DNA of 64,000 bases, taken from assembly GCF_002875945.1 (NCBI RefSeq), contig NZ_MCZK01000172.1, positions 1-64,000 of the forward strand, given 5' to 3'. The position numbers and the translations under genes are program-made. The notes under the pieces are model-generated. The model ran no database searches and had not been told where the DNA came from. It worked only from the letters and a program-made list of their open reading frames with translations. This DNA is from Vibrio lentus (lineage in GTDB: Bacteria > Pseudomonadota > Gammaproteobacteria > Enterobacterales > Vibrionaceae). Below are positions 34,558-43,828 of this stretch, in pieces; positions within the stretch are counted from its first letter, which is position 1; every line of letters begins with the position of its first letter.

Positions 34558-35748
34558 ATGTTTAGTCCTTCCCCTTATGGCTGGATATCCCAGTATTTTC
34601 TTGGTTTCTTTTTTGCTTATGGCGTTTATTTGCCATTCTGGGCGCTGTGGTTTGAAGACCAAGGCGTTTCTGCGGGTGACATTGGTGTCTTAATTGGTAT
34701 TGGTTTTGCGACGCGCTGTGTTGCTAACCTCGTGATTACGCCACGTATCCATAAAGTTGAGCATTTAATGCCGGCTTTGCGTTGCTTGAGTTTCGCGGCA
34801 CTGCTGTTTGTTGGCTTCCATTTCTTCACTGGCGGCAGCTTCATATTGATGTTGCTGGCAACGGTTTTGTTTAACCTCTGTTATGGGCCAATCATTCCAC
34901 TTTCGGATGCAATGGCTAACCACTACAGCCGTCTTAATATGCTCGACTACGGACGTACTCGTTTATGGGGTTCGATTGCCTTTATTGCCGGTTCGACTGT
35001 GGTTGGTTATTTGGTCGCGCAATTCGGGACTGACATGATTTTGTATACGGCGTTTGCTGGTGTGCTGATGTCATTAGTGTTGGCGATGAGAAACCCTAAC
35101 GTGATGCCGGTGACACACTCCGAGCAACAGGCAGTACGACCAAAATTAGGTGAGTTACTAAGAGAGTCGTCAGTGGTTAAGTTTTTAGCCTTGATGGCGC
35201 TGCTGCAAGGTAGCCATGCAGCTTATTACAGCTTTAGTGCGATTTATTGGAAAGAGGCGGGTCACTCTGAAGCGATTATTGGTTACTTGTGGAGTCTAGG
35301 TGTTGTCGCAGAAGTGGCTGTGTTTGCTTTGAGCAAGCGACTGTTTTCTGGAATCACGTTACGTACTCTGTTCGTGATAGCAGCATTAGGTGTGATGGCT
35401 CGCTGGGGTATAACCGCATCGACCACCGCGATCGCGGCTTTGATTCTTGTGCAATTGCTTCACGGCGTGACATTCGCCATGGCGCACATCGCTGCGATTC
35501 AATACATCCAATCTGAAGAACAGAACAAGATGGTTGCCCTGCAAGCTCTGTACAACGCAATCCCACTGGGTGCCTTTATCGCGCTAATGACGACCTTAAG
35601 TGGTTGGGGCTATGAGCTTTGGGGTGCGAATATTTTCTGGGGGATGGCTGCGATGGGTGGATTGGCATTGTTCATTAAACTGGATGAAAGAAGTTCAGTC
35701 GTTGAAGTCAATCAAACTGCCTCAGCTCAATCTGATGCTCAGAATTAA
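34558..35748 (+). CDS. MFS transporter, HcaT/nucleoside-proton-symporter-like
   Basis: This 396-aa inner-membrane transporter has about 12 hydrophobic segments. The N-terminus (YGWISQYFLGFFFAYGVYLP), the loop LDYGRTRLWGSIAF and the later GSHAAYYSFSAIYW closely parallel E. coli HcaT, a proposed 3-phenylpropionate transporter, but the substrate here is unknown. ATG 34558 has AGG 7 bases upstream; a TTG at 34519 is rejected. It is divergent from the DUF294 gene and 61 bases after it comes the terminator preceding the kinase gene. Confidence 0.85.
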   Translation: MFSPSPYGWISQYFLGFFFAYGVYLPFWALWFEDQGVSAGDIGVLIGIGFATRCVANLVITPRIHKVEHLMPALRCLSFAALLFVGFHFFTGGSFILMLLATVLFNLCYGPIIPLSDAMANHYSRLNMLDYGRTRLWGSIAFIAGSTVVGYLVAQFGTDMILYTAFAGVLMSLVLAMRNPNVMPVTHSEQQAVRPKLGELLRESSVVKFLALMALLQGSHAAYYSFSAIYWKEAGHSEAIIGYLWSLGVVAEVAVFALSKRLFSGITLRTLFVIAALGVMARWGITASTTAIAALILVQLLHGVTFAMAHIAAIQYIQSEEQNKMVALQALYNAIPLGAFIALMTTLSGWGYELWGANIFWGMAAMGGLALFIKLDERSSVVEVNQTASAQSDAQN

Positions 35749-35808
35749 AGCCCAAAGCACAGAATTTAAGCGATGCGATTGAGTTAAACGCACTTCCCTA
35801 GTTAAATG

Positions 35809-35837
35809 AAACCTCTCCCTTATGGAGAGGTTTTTTT
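35809..35837 (+). terminator. Terminator of the MFS gene
   Basis: AAACCTCTCC (35809-35818) pairs with GGAGAGGTTT (35824-35833) with a 5-nt loop and seven T. It lies just 23 bases before the histidine kinase start. Confidence 0.88.
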
Positions 35838-35859
35838 ATGGATGAAAAAAGGGTTTTCA

Positions 35860-38800
35860 ATGCAAGGATGGGTAGTAATTCCAGTCTCTTTAGCTTACTT
35901 GGGCGTGTTATTTCTGATCGCGTGGTATGGAGACAGGCAAGTTCGTTGGCTATCACGCTGGCGTCCATGGATATATAGCCTTTCTATTGCGGTGTATTGT
36001 ACCTCTTGGACCTTCTATGGAACGGTCGGGCAGGCCAGTAACAATCCTTGGTCATTCTTACCCATTTATCTTGCCCCTATTTTGGTTTTCACGTTGGGGT
36101 GGCGGATCTTAGCTCGGCTGATCCTCATCGCGAAGCGTGAACACATCACCTCTATTGCCGATTTTATCGCAGCTCGTTATGGAAAATCTCAGGGCTTGGC
36201 TGTTGCCGTCACTGTGATTGCCGTGGTCGGTATTCTTCCTTATATCGCGCTACAGTTGCGTGGTATCACTATGGGCTTGGAGATTGTGGCGCCCGATCTC
36301 GCGGAAGATTTTGGATATCAGAATTATCACGTCTCTTGGTTTGTGGTCGGTGCATTAGCGATCTTTACGATGCTGTTTGGTACCCGTCATATCGACAACA
36401 CGGAGCATCACCGTGGCATGATGATGGCGGTGGCGTTTGAGTCGATTGTTAAGCTGGCCGCCTTCTTGATTGTTGGTCTGTTTATCATTTACCTCGCAAT
36501 GAGCAGCGATAAAATCGACTTGCTTGATGTCGCGGCTTCCACTTATGAATCGCCTAATATTCCCACGTTAGTGATTCACACCATTCTCACGATGTTGGCG
36601 ATTGTCTGTTTGCCGCGTCAGTTTCACACCATGGTCGTAGAAAACGAACGACCTCAGGATTTACACACCGCTCGTTGGTTATTTCCTCTTTATCTCATTC
36701 TAATGGGGCTGTTTGTTCTACCGATTGCGTGGGCTGGTCAGGGATTACTTACGGGTATGCCGGCGGATACCTATGTGATCAGCGTACCGATGGCAGAAGG
36801 GGCCAATCATATTGCTTTACTGGCTTTTCTTGGTGGCACCTCGGCGGCGAGTGGCATGGTGATTGTCTCGACCATTGCATTGGCGATCATGGTATCGAAT
36901 GATCTGGTGATGCCACTGTTGCTGCGCCGTATGCGCTTGACGCAAAGAACGCATAAACATTTTTCTGGTTTGTTATTGGTGATTCGTCGTGGACTGATCC
37001 TATTACTGCTGCTGGGTGCTTGGGCATTTTATCAGGCGCTCGATACCATTCATTCTCTGTCGGCGATCGGCTTTCTCTCCTTTGCGGCGATTGCACAGTT
37101 TGCCCCCGCCTTGATCGGTGGTTTGTATTGGCGTCTTGGCAATAGAAAGGGTGTTTATGTTGGCTTATTGGTCGGCTCAGTGATTTGGCTGATCACCCTG
37201 ATGAGCCAAACCAGTATGTTGGCGGGCGATAGCGACAGTAATTTACTGCTGTGGATTATTACGCCGCCAGAGCTGCTTAATAGTTGGGATGTCAGCAGTT
37301 CAAACTGGGGTATCGTGATGAGTATCTTACTCAATACCCTGTGTTATGTGGTGGTCTCGATGACGACACGACCAAGCCTAAGTGAGCGCTTACAATCAGC
37401 GGCATTCGTTGGTACGCCTCTGCCTGAAAATGAAAACATCAGTCTTTATCAGAATCGAGTTACGGTGGCTGAATTAGAGATGCTCGCCTCGCGTTTTGTA
37501 GGTCGTAAGCGAGCGAAAAGTGCCTTACACAGCTATTGGCAACAACACGGACAACCGCTGCTTCCCAATCAACAAGCGCCCGCAAGTTTGATTCGACACG
37601 CAGAGCGCGTACTTGCAGGGGTGTTCGGTGCCTCTTCCGCTAAGTTAGTACTCACTTCGGCTTTGCAGGGCAGAAATATGCAGCTTGAGGAAGTGGCGAC
37701 TATCGTTGATGAAGCCTCGGAACTGTATGATTTCAGCCGTGGTTTACTGCAAGGTGCGATTGAACACATAGGACAAGGCATTGCAGTAATAGACAAACAA
37801 ATGAGGCTGGTGGCGTGGAATCAACGTTACTTAGAACTGTTTGAATTCCCTGTTGGCTTGATTCAAGTCGGCCGACCTATTTCAGATGTGATTCGCCACA
37901 ATGCCCAACAAGGTTTGTGTGGTCCGGGTGACCCAGAAGATCACGTTCGACGTCGTGTTTATCACCTTGAGCAAGGCACACGACACACCTCATCTCGTAT
38001 TCGTCCTGATGGCCGAGTGATTGAGGTGCAGGGTAATCCAATGCCGAGTGGTGGGTTTGTTATGAGCTTTACCGATATCACGGTATTCAGACAAGCAGAG
38101 CAAGCGCTAAAAGATGCCAACGAAAGTTTGGAATCGAGAGTGCATGAGCGAACTCAAGAGCTCGAAAAGCTCAACCAACGCTTAGTTAAAGCCACTCAAA
38201 TCTCTGACCAAGAATCTCAATCTAAGAGTCGTTTTCTTGCGGCGGTAAGTCACGATTTGATGCAGCCGCTCAATGCCGCGCGTCTATTTGCTTCGTCGCT
38301 GTCTGAGGTGGCGAAAGAACAAGAGGAGAAGCAGCTTTCTTCTCATATCGAAAGTGCGTTGGGTGCGGCTGAGGACCTGATTGGCGACCTGCTTGATATC
38401 TCTCGATTGGAGTCAGGAAAATTAGAAACCAACATTCACGCGATTGCCGTGCATGATGTTCTGACCAACTTGAATGCTGAATTTAGTGCTTTAGCAACGC
38501 AGCAGAAGATCCAATTCCAGATGATCCCTTCGTCACTGTTTATTCATTCTGATCCTAAATTATTGAGACGCGTGATTCAGAACTTTTTGACTAATGCGTT
38601 CCGCTATAACCCTGAAGGAAAAGTGGTCCTCGGTGCGAGACGAGTGAATGGTCAGGTTCGAATTGATGTGTGGGATAACGGAACCGGTATCGATGAAGAC
38701 AAGCAACAAGAGATCTTCGAAGAGTTTACGCGTGGTAGCCAAGTCCGTGCTGATCAAGGTTTGGGGTTAGGGTTAGCGATCTCGAAAGGTATTGCCCATG

Positions 38801-39291
38801 TTCTCGGTCATCAAATATCGATGCGTTCATGGCCAGGGCAAGGCAGCGTCTTTTCCATCACCTTAGCGAGAGCAGAGCAGGTGGCTCCGGTTGTGCAAGC
38901 TTCGGCGCCAATGGCGACCAGCGACATCGAGCATCTGAAAATACTGTGTGTCGACAATGAACGAGAAATCTTAGTTGGTATGGAAAACTTGATTGGACGT
39001 TGGGGCTGTGAGGTTAAGACGGCGGTTGATTTGGTCGAAAGCTTGAAGTGTCTCGATGACGACTGGCAGCCGGATGTGATTTTCTCGGATTACCGTCTCG
39101 ATAATGGTCGAACGGGACTTGAGGTGTTGCAACAGTGTCGCTTGCGTCTTGGAGATTCTTTTGAGGGTGTCATCATCAGTGCTGATAGAACCGATGACAT
39201 GCTGGCAGCGATAAAGGCCAACAGCTTCAGCTTTATTGCTAAGCCAGTGAAGCCACTCAAGTTAAGAGCGGTTTTGAATCGAGTGAGCTAA
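35860..39291 (+). CDS. crbS: Hybrid sensor histidine kinase with solute-symporter domain (CrbS-like)
   Basis: This 1143-aa inner-membrane kinase has an N-terminal PutP-type sodium/solute symporter domain of about 12-13 membrane segments (1-520), a PAS-like segment (about 640-745, with RLVAWNQRYLELF), a coiled coil, a HisKA domain with phospho-His798 in VSHDLMQPLN, the ATPase domain (LGLGLAISKGIAHVLG) and a C-terminal receiver with Asp1077 in FSDYRL. This architecture matches CrbS, which with CrbR turns on acs in V. cholerae. AAGGG precedes ATG 35860; the frame opens further upstream at 35806 inside the terminator, which I reject. The likely partner regulator is at 45586. Confidence 0.88.
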   Translation: MQGWVVIPVSLAYLGVLFLIAWYGDRQVRWLSRWRPWIYSLSIAVYCTSWTFYGTVGQASNNPWSFLPIYLAPILVFTLGWRILARLILIAKREHITSIADFIAARYGKSQGLAVAVTVIAVVGILPYIALQLRGITMGLEIVAPDLAEDFGYQNYHVSWFVVGALAIFTMLFGTRHIDNTEHHRGMMMAVAFESIVKLAAFLIVGLFIIYLAMSSDKIDLLDVAASTYESPNIPTLVIHTILTMLAIVCLPRQFHTMVVENERPQDLHTARWLFPLYLILMGLFVLPIAWAGQGLLTGMPADTYVISVPMAEGANHIALLAFLGGTSAASGMVIVSTIALAIMVSNDLVMPLLLRRMRLTQRTHKHFSGLLLVIRRGLILLLLLGAWAFYQALDTIHSLSAIGFLSFAAIAQFAPALIGGLYWRLGNRKGVYVGLLVGSVIWLITLMSQTSMLAGDSDSNLLLWIITPPELLNSWDVSSSNWGIVMSILLNTLCYVVVSMTTRPSLSERLQSAAFVGTPLPENENISLYQNRVTVAELEMLASRFVGRKRAKSALHSYWQQHGQPLLPNQQAPASLIRHAERVLAGVFGASSAKLVLTSALQGRNMQLEEVATIVDEASELYDFSRGLLQGAIEHIGQGIAVIDKQMRLVAWNQRYLELFEFPVGLIQVGRPISDVIRHNAQQGLCGPGDPEDHVRRRVYHLEQGTRHTSSRIRPDGRVIEVQGNPMPSGGFVMSFTDITVFRQAEQALKDANESLESRVHERTQELEKLNQRLVKATQISDQESQSKSRFLAAVSHDLMQPLNAARLFASSLSEVAKEQEEKQLSSHIESALGAAEDLIGDLLDISRLESGKLETNIHAIAVHDVLTNLNAEFSALATQQKIQFQMIPSSLFIHSDPKLLRRVIQNFLTNAFRYNPEGKVVLGARRVNGQVRIDVWDNGTGIDEDKQQEIFEEFTRGSQVRADQGLGLGLAISKGIAHVLGHQISMRSWPGQGSVFSITLARAEQVAPVVQASAPMATSDIEHLKILCVDNEREILVGMENLIGRWGCEVKTAVDLVESLKCLDDDWQPDVIFSDYRLDNGRTGLEVLQQCRLRLGDSFEGVIISADRTDDMLAAIKANSFSFIAKPVKPLKLRAVLNRVS

Positions 39292-39342
39292 CTTGAATTA
39301 ACAGGTTCGGATTAGCACGTTCGGATTTGTGAGTGGATAGTG

Positions 39343-39368
39343 AAAAGGCCTCGGATGAGGCCTTTTTT
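39343..39368. terminator. Terminator between crbS and fumC
   Basis: AAAAGGCCTC-GGAT-GAGGCCTTTT: a perfect 10-bp stem followed by TT, between converging genes. Confidence 0.88.
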
Positions 39369-39406
39369 GTTTCGGTAAGGAGCGTTAATTCTTGTTCGCT
39401 GATTCA

Positions 39407-40792
39407 CTAACCTGCGATTCCACCCTGCGTCAGTGTGGTTGGATCAAGCAGCTTACTGAGTTCTTCTCGGCTGAGATCAGTTTCTCTTTCTGCAACATCA
39501 AGAATCGGTAAGCCTTCTTTATAAGCTTTCTTGGCAATATCTGCCGCTTTTAGGTAGCCAATCACAGGGTTGAGTGCAGTCACCAGAATTGGATTCTTTG
39601 AAAGCGCTAAATCAAGATTGTCTTGGCGCACGGTGAAGGTAGCAATCGCTTTATCAGCCAATGCAACTGAACTGTTGGCTAACAGTTCTATGCTTTCTAA
39701 CACGTTATGAGCAATCACAGGCAGCATCACATTCAATTGGAAGTTGCCAGACTGCCCAGCCACCGTAATGGTGGTGTCATTACCAATCACTTGCGCTGCC
39801 GCCATTGCAGCTGCTTCTGGAATTACAGGGTTCACTTTGCCAGGCATGATCGATGAACCCGGTTGTAGAGCCTGCAACTCAATCTCTCCTAGGCCAGCTA
39901 ATGGTCCTGAATTCATCCAGCGAAGATCGTTTGAGATCTTCATGATCGCAACTGCTGCAGTTTTGAGCTGACCAGACAGTGCAACGATCGCGTCTTGGCT
40001 ACTGAGGTTAAAAAAGAAGTTTTCACTCGAGGTAAAACTGATCTTTGTTGATTGAGACAGGTTACTTGCAAACTTATCGGCAAAGCGTGGGTCGGCATTG
40101 ATCCCCGTACCTACCGCTGTACCACCTTGAGCAAGCGCCTTGATTGCTGGCAAGCTGCTTTCTATCGCTTGCTTGGCATGTTCAATCTGAAATTTCCAAC
40201 CACCAAGCTCTTGAGCAAAGGTAATCGGCATCGCATCCATTAGGTGAGTACGCCCAGTTTTGACTACTTTAGCCAGCTCATGTTGTTTTACGGTAAGCGC
40301 TGCAGAAAGATGGGTTAACGCTGGCAACAACTTGTTTTCTGCCATCAGAGCGACACTGACTTGAATTGCTGTTGGCACTACATCGTTACTGCTTTGCCCC
40401 ATGTTTACGTGATCGTTTGGGTTGATATCTCCTTGCAGGCTTCTTGAGGCGAGTGTCGCAATCACTTCGTTAGCATTCATGTTAGAGCTGGTGCCAGAGC
40501 CCGTCTGAAAGACATCAATCGGGAATTGCTCGAGGTATTTGCCATCGATGATCTCTTGGCTGGCTTCAGCGATCGCGTTGGCAATATCACCTTCCAGCAA
40601 ACCTAGCTGAGCATTAGTATCGGCGGCGGCAAGCTTAATTAACGCCAGTGCTTGAATGAAGCTGGTTGGCATCTTGTGTGAACTGAACGCGAAGTTATCT
40701 GCGGCACGTTGAGTTTGTGCTTGGTAAAGCGCATCGGCAGGCACTTTCACTTCGCCCATGCTGTCTTTTTCAATCCGAAATTGTAGGGTCAT
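39407..40792 (-). CDS. fumC: Fumarase, class II (iron-independent)
   Basis: FumC (461 aa) interconverts fumarate and malate without an Fe-S cluster, so it serves when iron is scarce or superoxide is high. The signature GSSIMPGKVNP and the active-site segments GSGTSSNMNANEV, NPNDHVNMGQSSND and GRTHLMDAMP are present. AAGGATAGAAC precedes ATG 40792. It follows a small gene by 12 bases; both lie behind a Fur box, the pattern known from Pseudomonas fagA-fumC. Confidence 0.97.
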   Translation of the reverse strand: MTLQFRIEKDSMGEVKVPADALYQAQTQRAADNFAFSSHKMPTSFIQALALIKLAAADTNAQLGLLEGDIANAIAEASQEIIDGKYLEQFPIDVFQTGSGTSSNMNANEVIATLASRSLQGDINPNDHVNMGQSSNDVVPTAIQVSVALMAENKLLPALTHLSAALTVKQHELAKVVKTGRTHLMDAMPITFAQELGGWKFQIEHAKQAIESSLPAIKALAQGGTAVGTGINADPRFADKFASNLSQSTKISFTSSENFFFNLSSQDAIVALSGQLKTAAVAIMKISNDLRWMNSGPLAGLGEIELQALQPGSSIMPGKVNPVIPEAAAMAAAQVIGNDTTITVAGQSGNFQLNVMLPVIAHNVLESIELLANSSVALADKAIATFTVRQDNLDLALSKNPILVTALNPVIGYLKAADIAKKAYKEGLPILDVAERETDLSREELSKLLDPTTLTQGGIAG

Positions 40793-40804
40793 GTTCTATC
40801 CTTG

Positions 40805-41188
40805 TTAGCCAAGTGGGGCTTGGACTTGTTGTAGTGTTTGGCTGAGATTCAAAAAACGCGCTTGGCCTTGTGGTTGCTGGCAGTAGTGGCGTTTCAAATA
40901 AAATAGTGGAGAGTGAATAGAGTCTAGGCAGATATGACGAAAGGTGAAACTGCGGTCAGGAGACTCAATAGCTTCAATTAAATGGAAGAAAACTTGGCGC
41001 AGGTACAACTCACACAACAAGATATTCTCTTGGGCGGCATGCTTTTCATAATAAGCCGAAAGCGTTAGGCCACATTGAATATAGTCTCGGATGATATTAG
41101 GTTCGTTGCCTTGAACTTGTTCTATTGAAGCAAAGCGATCCTGTGCCTTATAAAACCTTGAATAGATAACCTGCTGCTCTTTCATCAT
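40805..41188 (-). CDS. Small protein upstream of fumC (FagA-like by context)
   Basis: A 127-aa product that I do not recognise by sequence with certainty. It is soluble, mostly helical, with a His/Cys-containing segment FRHICLDSIHSPLFYLKRHY. In Pseudomonas aeruginosa the iron-regulated fagA-fumC-orf-sodA operon has small genes of unknown function beside fumC, and the Fur box here supports the comparison. Start choice is unsure: ATG 41188 has AAGAG at a usable distance, while ATG 41197 sits directly on it and ATG 41185 is also possible. Confidence 0.7.
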   Translation of the reverse strand: MMKEQQVIYSRFYKAQDRFASIEQVQGNEPNIIRDYIQCGLTLSAYYEKHAAQENILLCELYLRQVFFHLIEAIESPDRSFTFRHICLDSIHSPLFYLKRHYCQQPQGQARFLNLSQTLQQVQAPLG

Positions 41189-41215
41189 TATTTGCATCTC
41201 TTTATTGGATGTTAA

Positions 41216-41249
41216 TGATAATTATTATCAAATGAAGATTTAAACACAA
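41216..41249 (-). promoter_or_regulatory. Fur box and promoter of the fumC operon
   Basis: TGATAAT-T-ATTATCA (41216-41230) is a perfect 7-1-7 Fur half-site pair. On the minus strand TTGTGT (41244-41249), 17 bp and AATAAT (41221-41226) form a promoter whose -10 is covered by the box, so iron-loaded Fur would block it. Confidence 0.8.
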
Positions 41250-41282
41250 CCCTTATTTTGTCTTTTTATAAAATGCGAGGGC

Positions 41283-41316
41283 AAAAGAAAAAGCCGATAC
41301 AAAATGTATCGGCTTT
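41283..41316 (-). terminator. Terminator of the symporter operon
   Basis: AAAGCCGATAC (41290-41300) pairs with GTATCGGCTTT (41306-41316) around AAAAT, with an A-rich left flank giving a U tract on the minus strand. Confidence 0.88.
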
Positions 41317-41399
41317 CTTAGAATCAGTACCTAATCCCTACAATGTAAGTACTGATTTATCTTATTGTGTCGCAACTCTTATGAGTGGCTTTTTGTTGC

Positions 41400-43103
41400 T
41401 TAGTGGTCGTGAGCTTCACCAGCACCTTTAGGGTAACGGATAGATTCAACCATCTCTTGTACGTCTTGTGGTACTTCAGCTGTCACTTTATTCACTGCAA
41501 TTGATACTACGAAGTTTAGACACATACCTAGCGTACCGATGCCTTCTGGGCTGATACCAAACCACCAGTTTTCCGGTGTGCTTGCTGTTGGGTTAATGAA
41601 CTTGAAGTAGATGATGTAGCTTGCTGTGAAGGCAATACCTGACAACATACCTGCAATTGCGCCTTCCTTGTTCATCTTCTTGTAGAAGATACCTAGGATG
41701 ATGGCAGGGAAGAAGGATGCTGCGGCTAAGCCGAAGGCAAACGCTACTACCTGAGCTACGAAGCCTGGTGGATTAATGCCTAGGTAACCAGCACCGACAA
41801 TCGCGACCATAGCGGCCAAACGAGCGGCTAATAGCTCCTGCTTGTCGGTCATGTTTGGTCTGAAGCCTTTCTTCAACAAGTCATGTGAAATCGACGTTGA
41901 GATTACCAATAGTAGACCTGCGGCTGTTGATAGAGCGGCTGCTAGGCCACCGGCTGCAAGTAGTGCTACAACCCAGTTTGGTAGTTTTGCTAGCTCTGGA
42001 GAAGCCAGTACGATGATGTCACGGTTAATCTTCATCTCGTTGCGCTCATCGCCCGAGTAGAACATTTTGCCATCGCCGTTCTTATCTTCCCAACCGACTA
42101 GGCCAGTGCTTTCCCAGTTTTTGTACCAGCTTGGTGCGTCTGCTGCTGCGACACCTTGCATGTCTGGGCCGTTGATTGTTTCGATCATGTTTACACGAGC
42201 GAACGCTGCAACGCCTGGTGCTGTTGTGTATAGCAATGAGATGAACAGTAGTGCCCAACCCGCTGAGATACGAGCATCACGTACTTTTGGTACCGTGAAG
42301 AAACGAATGATTACGTGTGGAAGACCGGCAGTACCTACCATTAGAGCTGCACAGATGAAGAATACATCTACCATGCTCTTGTTACCTTCGGTATAGGCGG
42401 TAAATCCGAGTTCTTCTGTTAGTCCATCCAGTTTATCAAGTAGGTATACATCGGTACCTGATAGAGTCGAGCCCATACCAACTTGTGGAAGTGGGTTACC
42501 CGTCATCATGATTGAGGTAAAGATTGCTGGAACAAGGAAGGCGAAAATGAGGACACAGAATTGAGCTACCTGCGTATAAGTGATGCCTTTCATGCCACCA
42601 AGTACTGCGTAGAAGAACACAATACCCATACCAATGATGATGCCTAGGTTAATATCAACTTCTAGGAAACGAGAGAATACAACGCCAACACCACGCATCT
42701 GGCCTGCAACGTACGTAAATGATACGAAGATTGCACAGAATACCGCTACCATACGTGCTGTTTTCGAGTAGTAACGCTCACCGATGAAATCAGGAACCGT
42801 AAACTGACCGAACTTACGTAGGTAAGGTGCTAAACATAGCGCAAGTAGTACATAACCACCTGTCCAACCCATTAGGTAAACCGCACCGTCGTAACCAACG
42901 AATGAGATGATACCTGCCATTGAGATGAATGATGCTGCCGACATCCAGTCAGCGGCTGTTGCCATGCCGTTTGCTACTGGGTGTACGCCGCCGCCAGCAA
43001 CGTAGAATTCACTGGTTGTTCCAGCGCGAGCCCAGATTGCGATGCCGATATATACTGCGAAAGTAATACCGACGAGAATAAACGTCCAAGTTTGAATATC
43101 CAT
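41400..43103 (-). CDS. Sodium:solute symporter, VC2705 subfamily (probable acetate/monocarboxylate uptake)
   Basis: This 567-aa inner-membrane carrier of the SSS family has about 13-14 hydrophobic segments. The ActP-like part GMATAADWMSAASFISMAG and the core FTYVAGQMRGVGVVFSRFLE are visible. A long hydrophilic loop of about 60 residues (around 300-375, with WEDKNGDGKMFYSGDERNE) is typical of the large VC2705 type. It works with the DUF4212 small subunit 10 bases upstream. GAGG precedes the ATG. Acetate as substrate is inferred from acs/CrbRS nearby, not from residues. Confidence 0.88.
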   Translation of the reverse strand: MDIQTWTFILVGITFAVYIGIAIWARAGTTSEFYVAGGGVHPVANGMATAADWMSAASFISMAGIISFVGYDGAVYLMGWTGGYVLLALCLAPYLRKFGQFTVPDFIGERYYSKTARMVAVFCAIFVSFTYVAGQMRGVGVVFSRFLEVDINLGIIIGMGIVFFYAVLGGMKGITYTQVAQFCVLIFAFLVPAIFTSIMMTGNPLPQVGMGSTLSGTDVYLLDKLDGLTEELGFTAYTEGNKSMVDVFFICAALMVGTAGLPHVIIRFFTVPKVRDARISAGWALLFISLLYTTAPGVAAFARVNMIETINGPDMQGVAAADAPSWYKNWESTGLVGWEDKNGDGKMFYSGDERNEMKINRDIIVLASPELAKLPNWVVALLAAGGLAAALSTAAGLLLVISTSISHDLLKKGFRPNMTDKQELLAARLAAMVAIVGAGYLGINPPGFVAQVVAFAFGLAAASFFPAIILGIFYKKMNKEGAIAGMLSGIAFTASYIIYFKFINPTASTPENWWFGISPEGIGTLGMCLNFVVSIAVNKVTAEVPQDVQEMVESIRYPKGAGEAHDH

Positions 43104-43113
43104 GTTCTAGCCT

Positions 43114-43380
43114 CTAGTCTTCCTGTACGTTGTATTTTTTGTCCAGCTTATTCATGCGAACAACGTAAATAAATATCAACGCCACGAAGGTATAAATTGA
43201 ACCTTGTTGAGCGAACCAAAAACCTAGCTTAAATCCGCCAAATTGAATGGTATTTAGGACATCCACAAATAAGATGCCAGCGCCATAAGACACCACAAAC
43301 CATATTGCGAGTAGTGTTCCCATTATTCCCAAGTTTTCCTTCCAGTAGGCTTGAGCATGTTCCGTAGATTCGAACGCCAT
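43114..43380 (-). CDS. DUF4212 symporter small subunit
   Basis: This 88-aa protein with two membrane segments (about 20-42 and 55-78) belongs to the small subunit type that accompanies VC2705-like symporters (sequence MAFESTEHAQAYWKENLG, then GFWFAQQGSIYTFVALIFIYVVRMN). AAGGAGAAGGC precedes ATG 43380, much better than the upstream in-frame Met at 43488, which is rejected. Forms an operon with the symporter gene. Confidence 0.88.
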   Translation of the reverse strand: MAFESTEHAQAYWKENLGIMGTLLAIWFVVSYGAGILFVDVLNTIQFGGFKLGFWFAQQGSIYTFVALIFIYVVRMNKLDKKYNVQED

Positions 43381-43828
43381 TGCCTTCTCCTTTATTCCGT
43401 TTTCGTAGAAACCGTTTTGTGAAACCGTTTTTGTAAAATAGCGTGTTAATGTAATGTTACGATTTAGAATGTAGCAAGGATAAGTCAAGGGATCTGTGCA
43501 ACTTTAGTCGGGACGGTATTCGCGCTAATGTACTGAAATATGGGAGCTAGGAGACAGAACCATAGAAAAACGTGATGTTGCAATGATGTTAAATTAGCCA
43601 AAGGTCTAACAAAAAGGGATGAATTAGAGTGCGAGTCATAAAATTTAACAACTAAATGACCGAGAAACTGTATTTAGTCCTGCCTATGACACGATGCGAA
43701 ACATAAGTTTGTTATAGTAACAGTGGTACTTTCTTCGGCCGTGCCTTGCTTAACGGCAGAAGATCAACAAGCTAGTTGCAAAAGATCAACAGGCTTAAAG
43801 CTCGGGTTTTATTCTTTGGGGGAACGAA
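43381..43828. other. Divergent control region between the symporter operon and nhaP2
   Basis: No gene is seen in these 448 bases. On the minus strand TTGACT (43483-43488), 16 bp and TAAATC (43461-43466) are a possible symporter promoter. A 13-bp direct repeat AGATCAACARGCT occurs at 43761-43773 and 43783-43795, 22 bp apart, 35-70 bases ahead of nhaP2. TGTTA-TAG-TAACA (43710-43722) is a small inverted repeat. A CrbR site would be expected here, but I cannot recognise one. Confidence 0.4.

Noticed and set aside
35806..35859. N-terminal extension of the CrbS-like kinase
   Set aside because: It starts inside a rho-independent terminator; ATG 35860 has AAGGG at good spacing.
43381..43488. Longer start of the DUF4212 subunit
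   Set aside because: AAGGAG precedes ATG 43380 and the extension is unlike the family.
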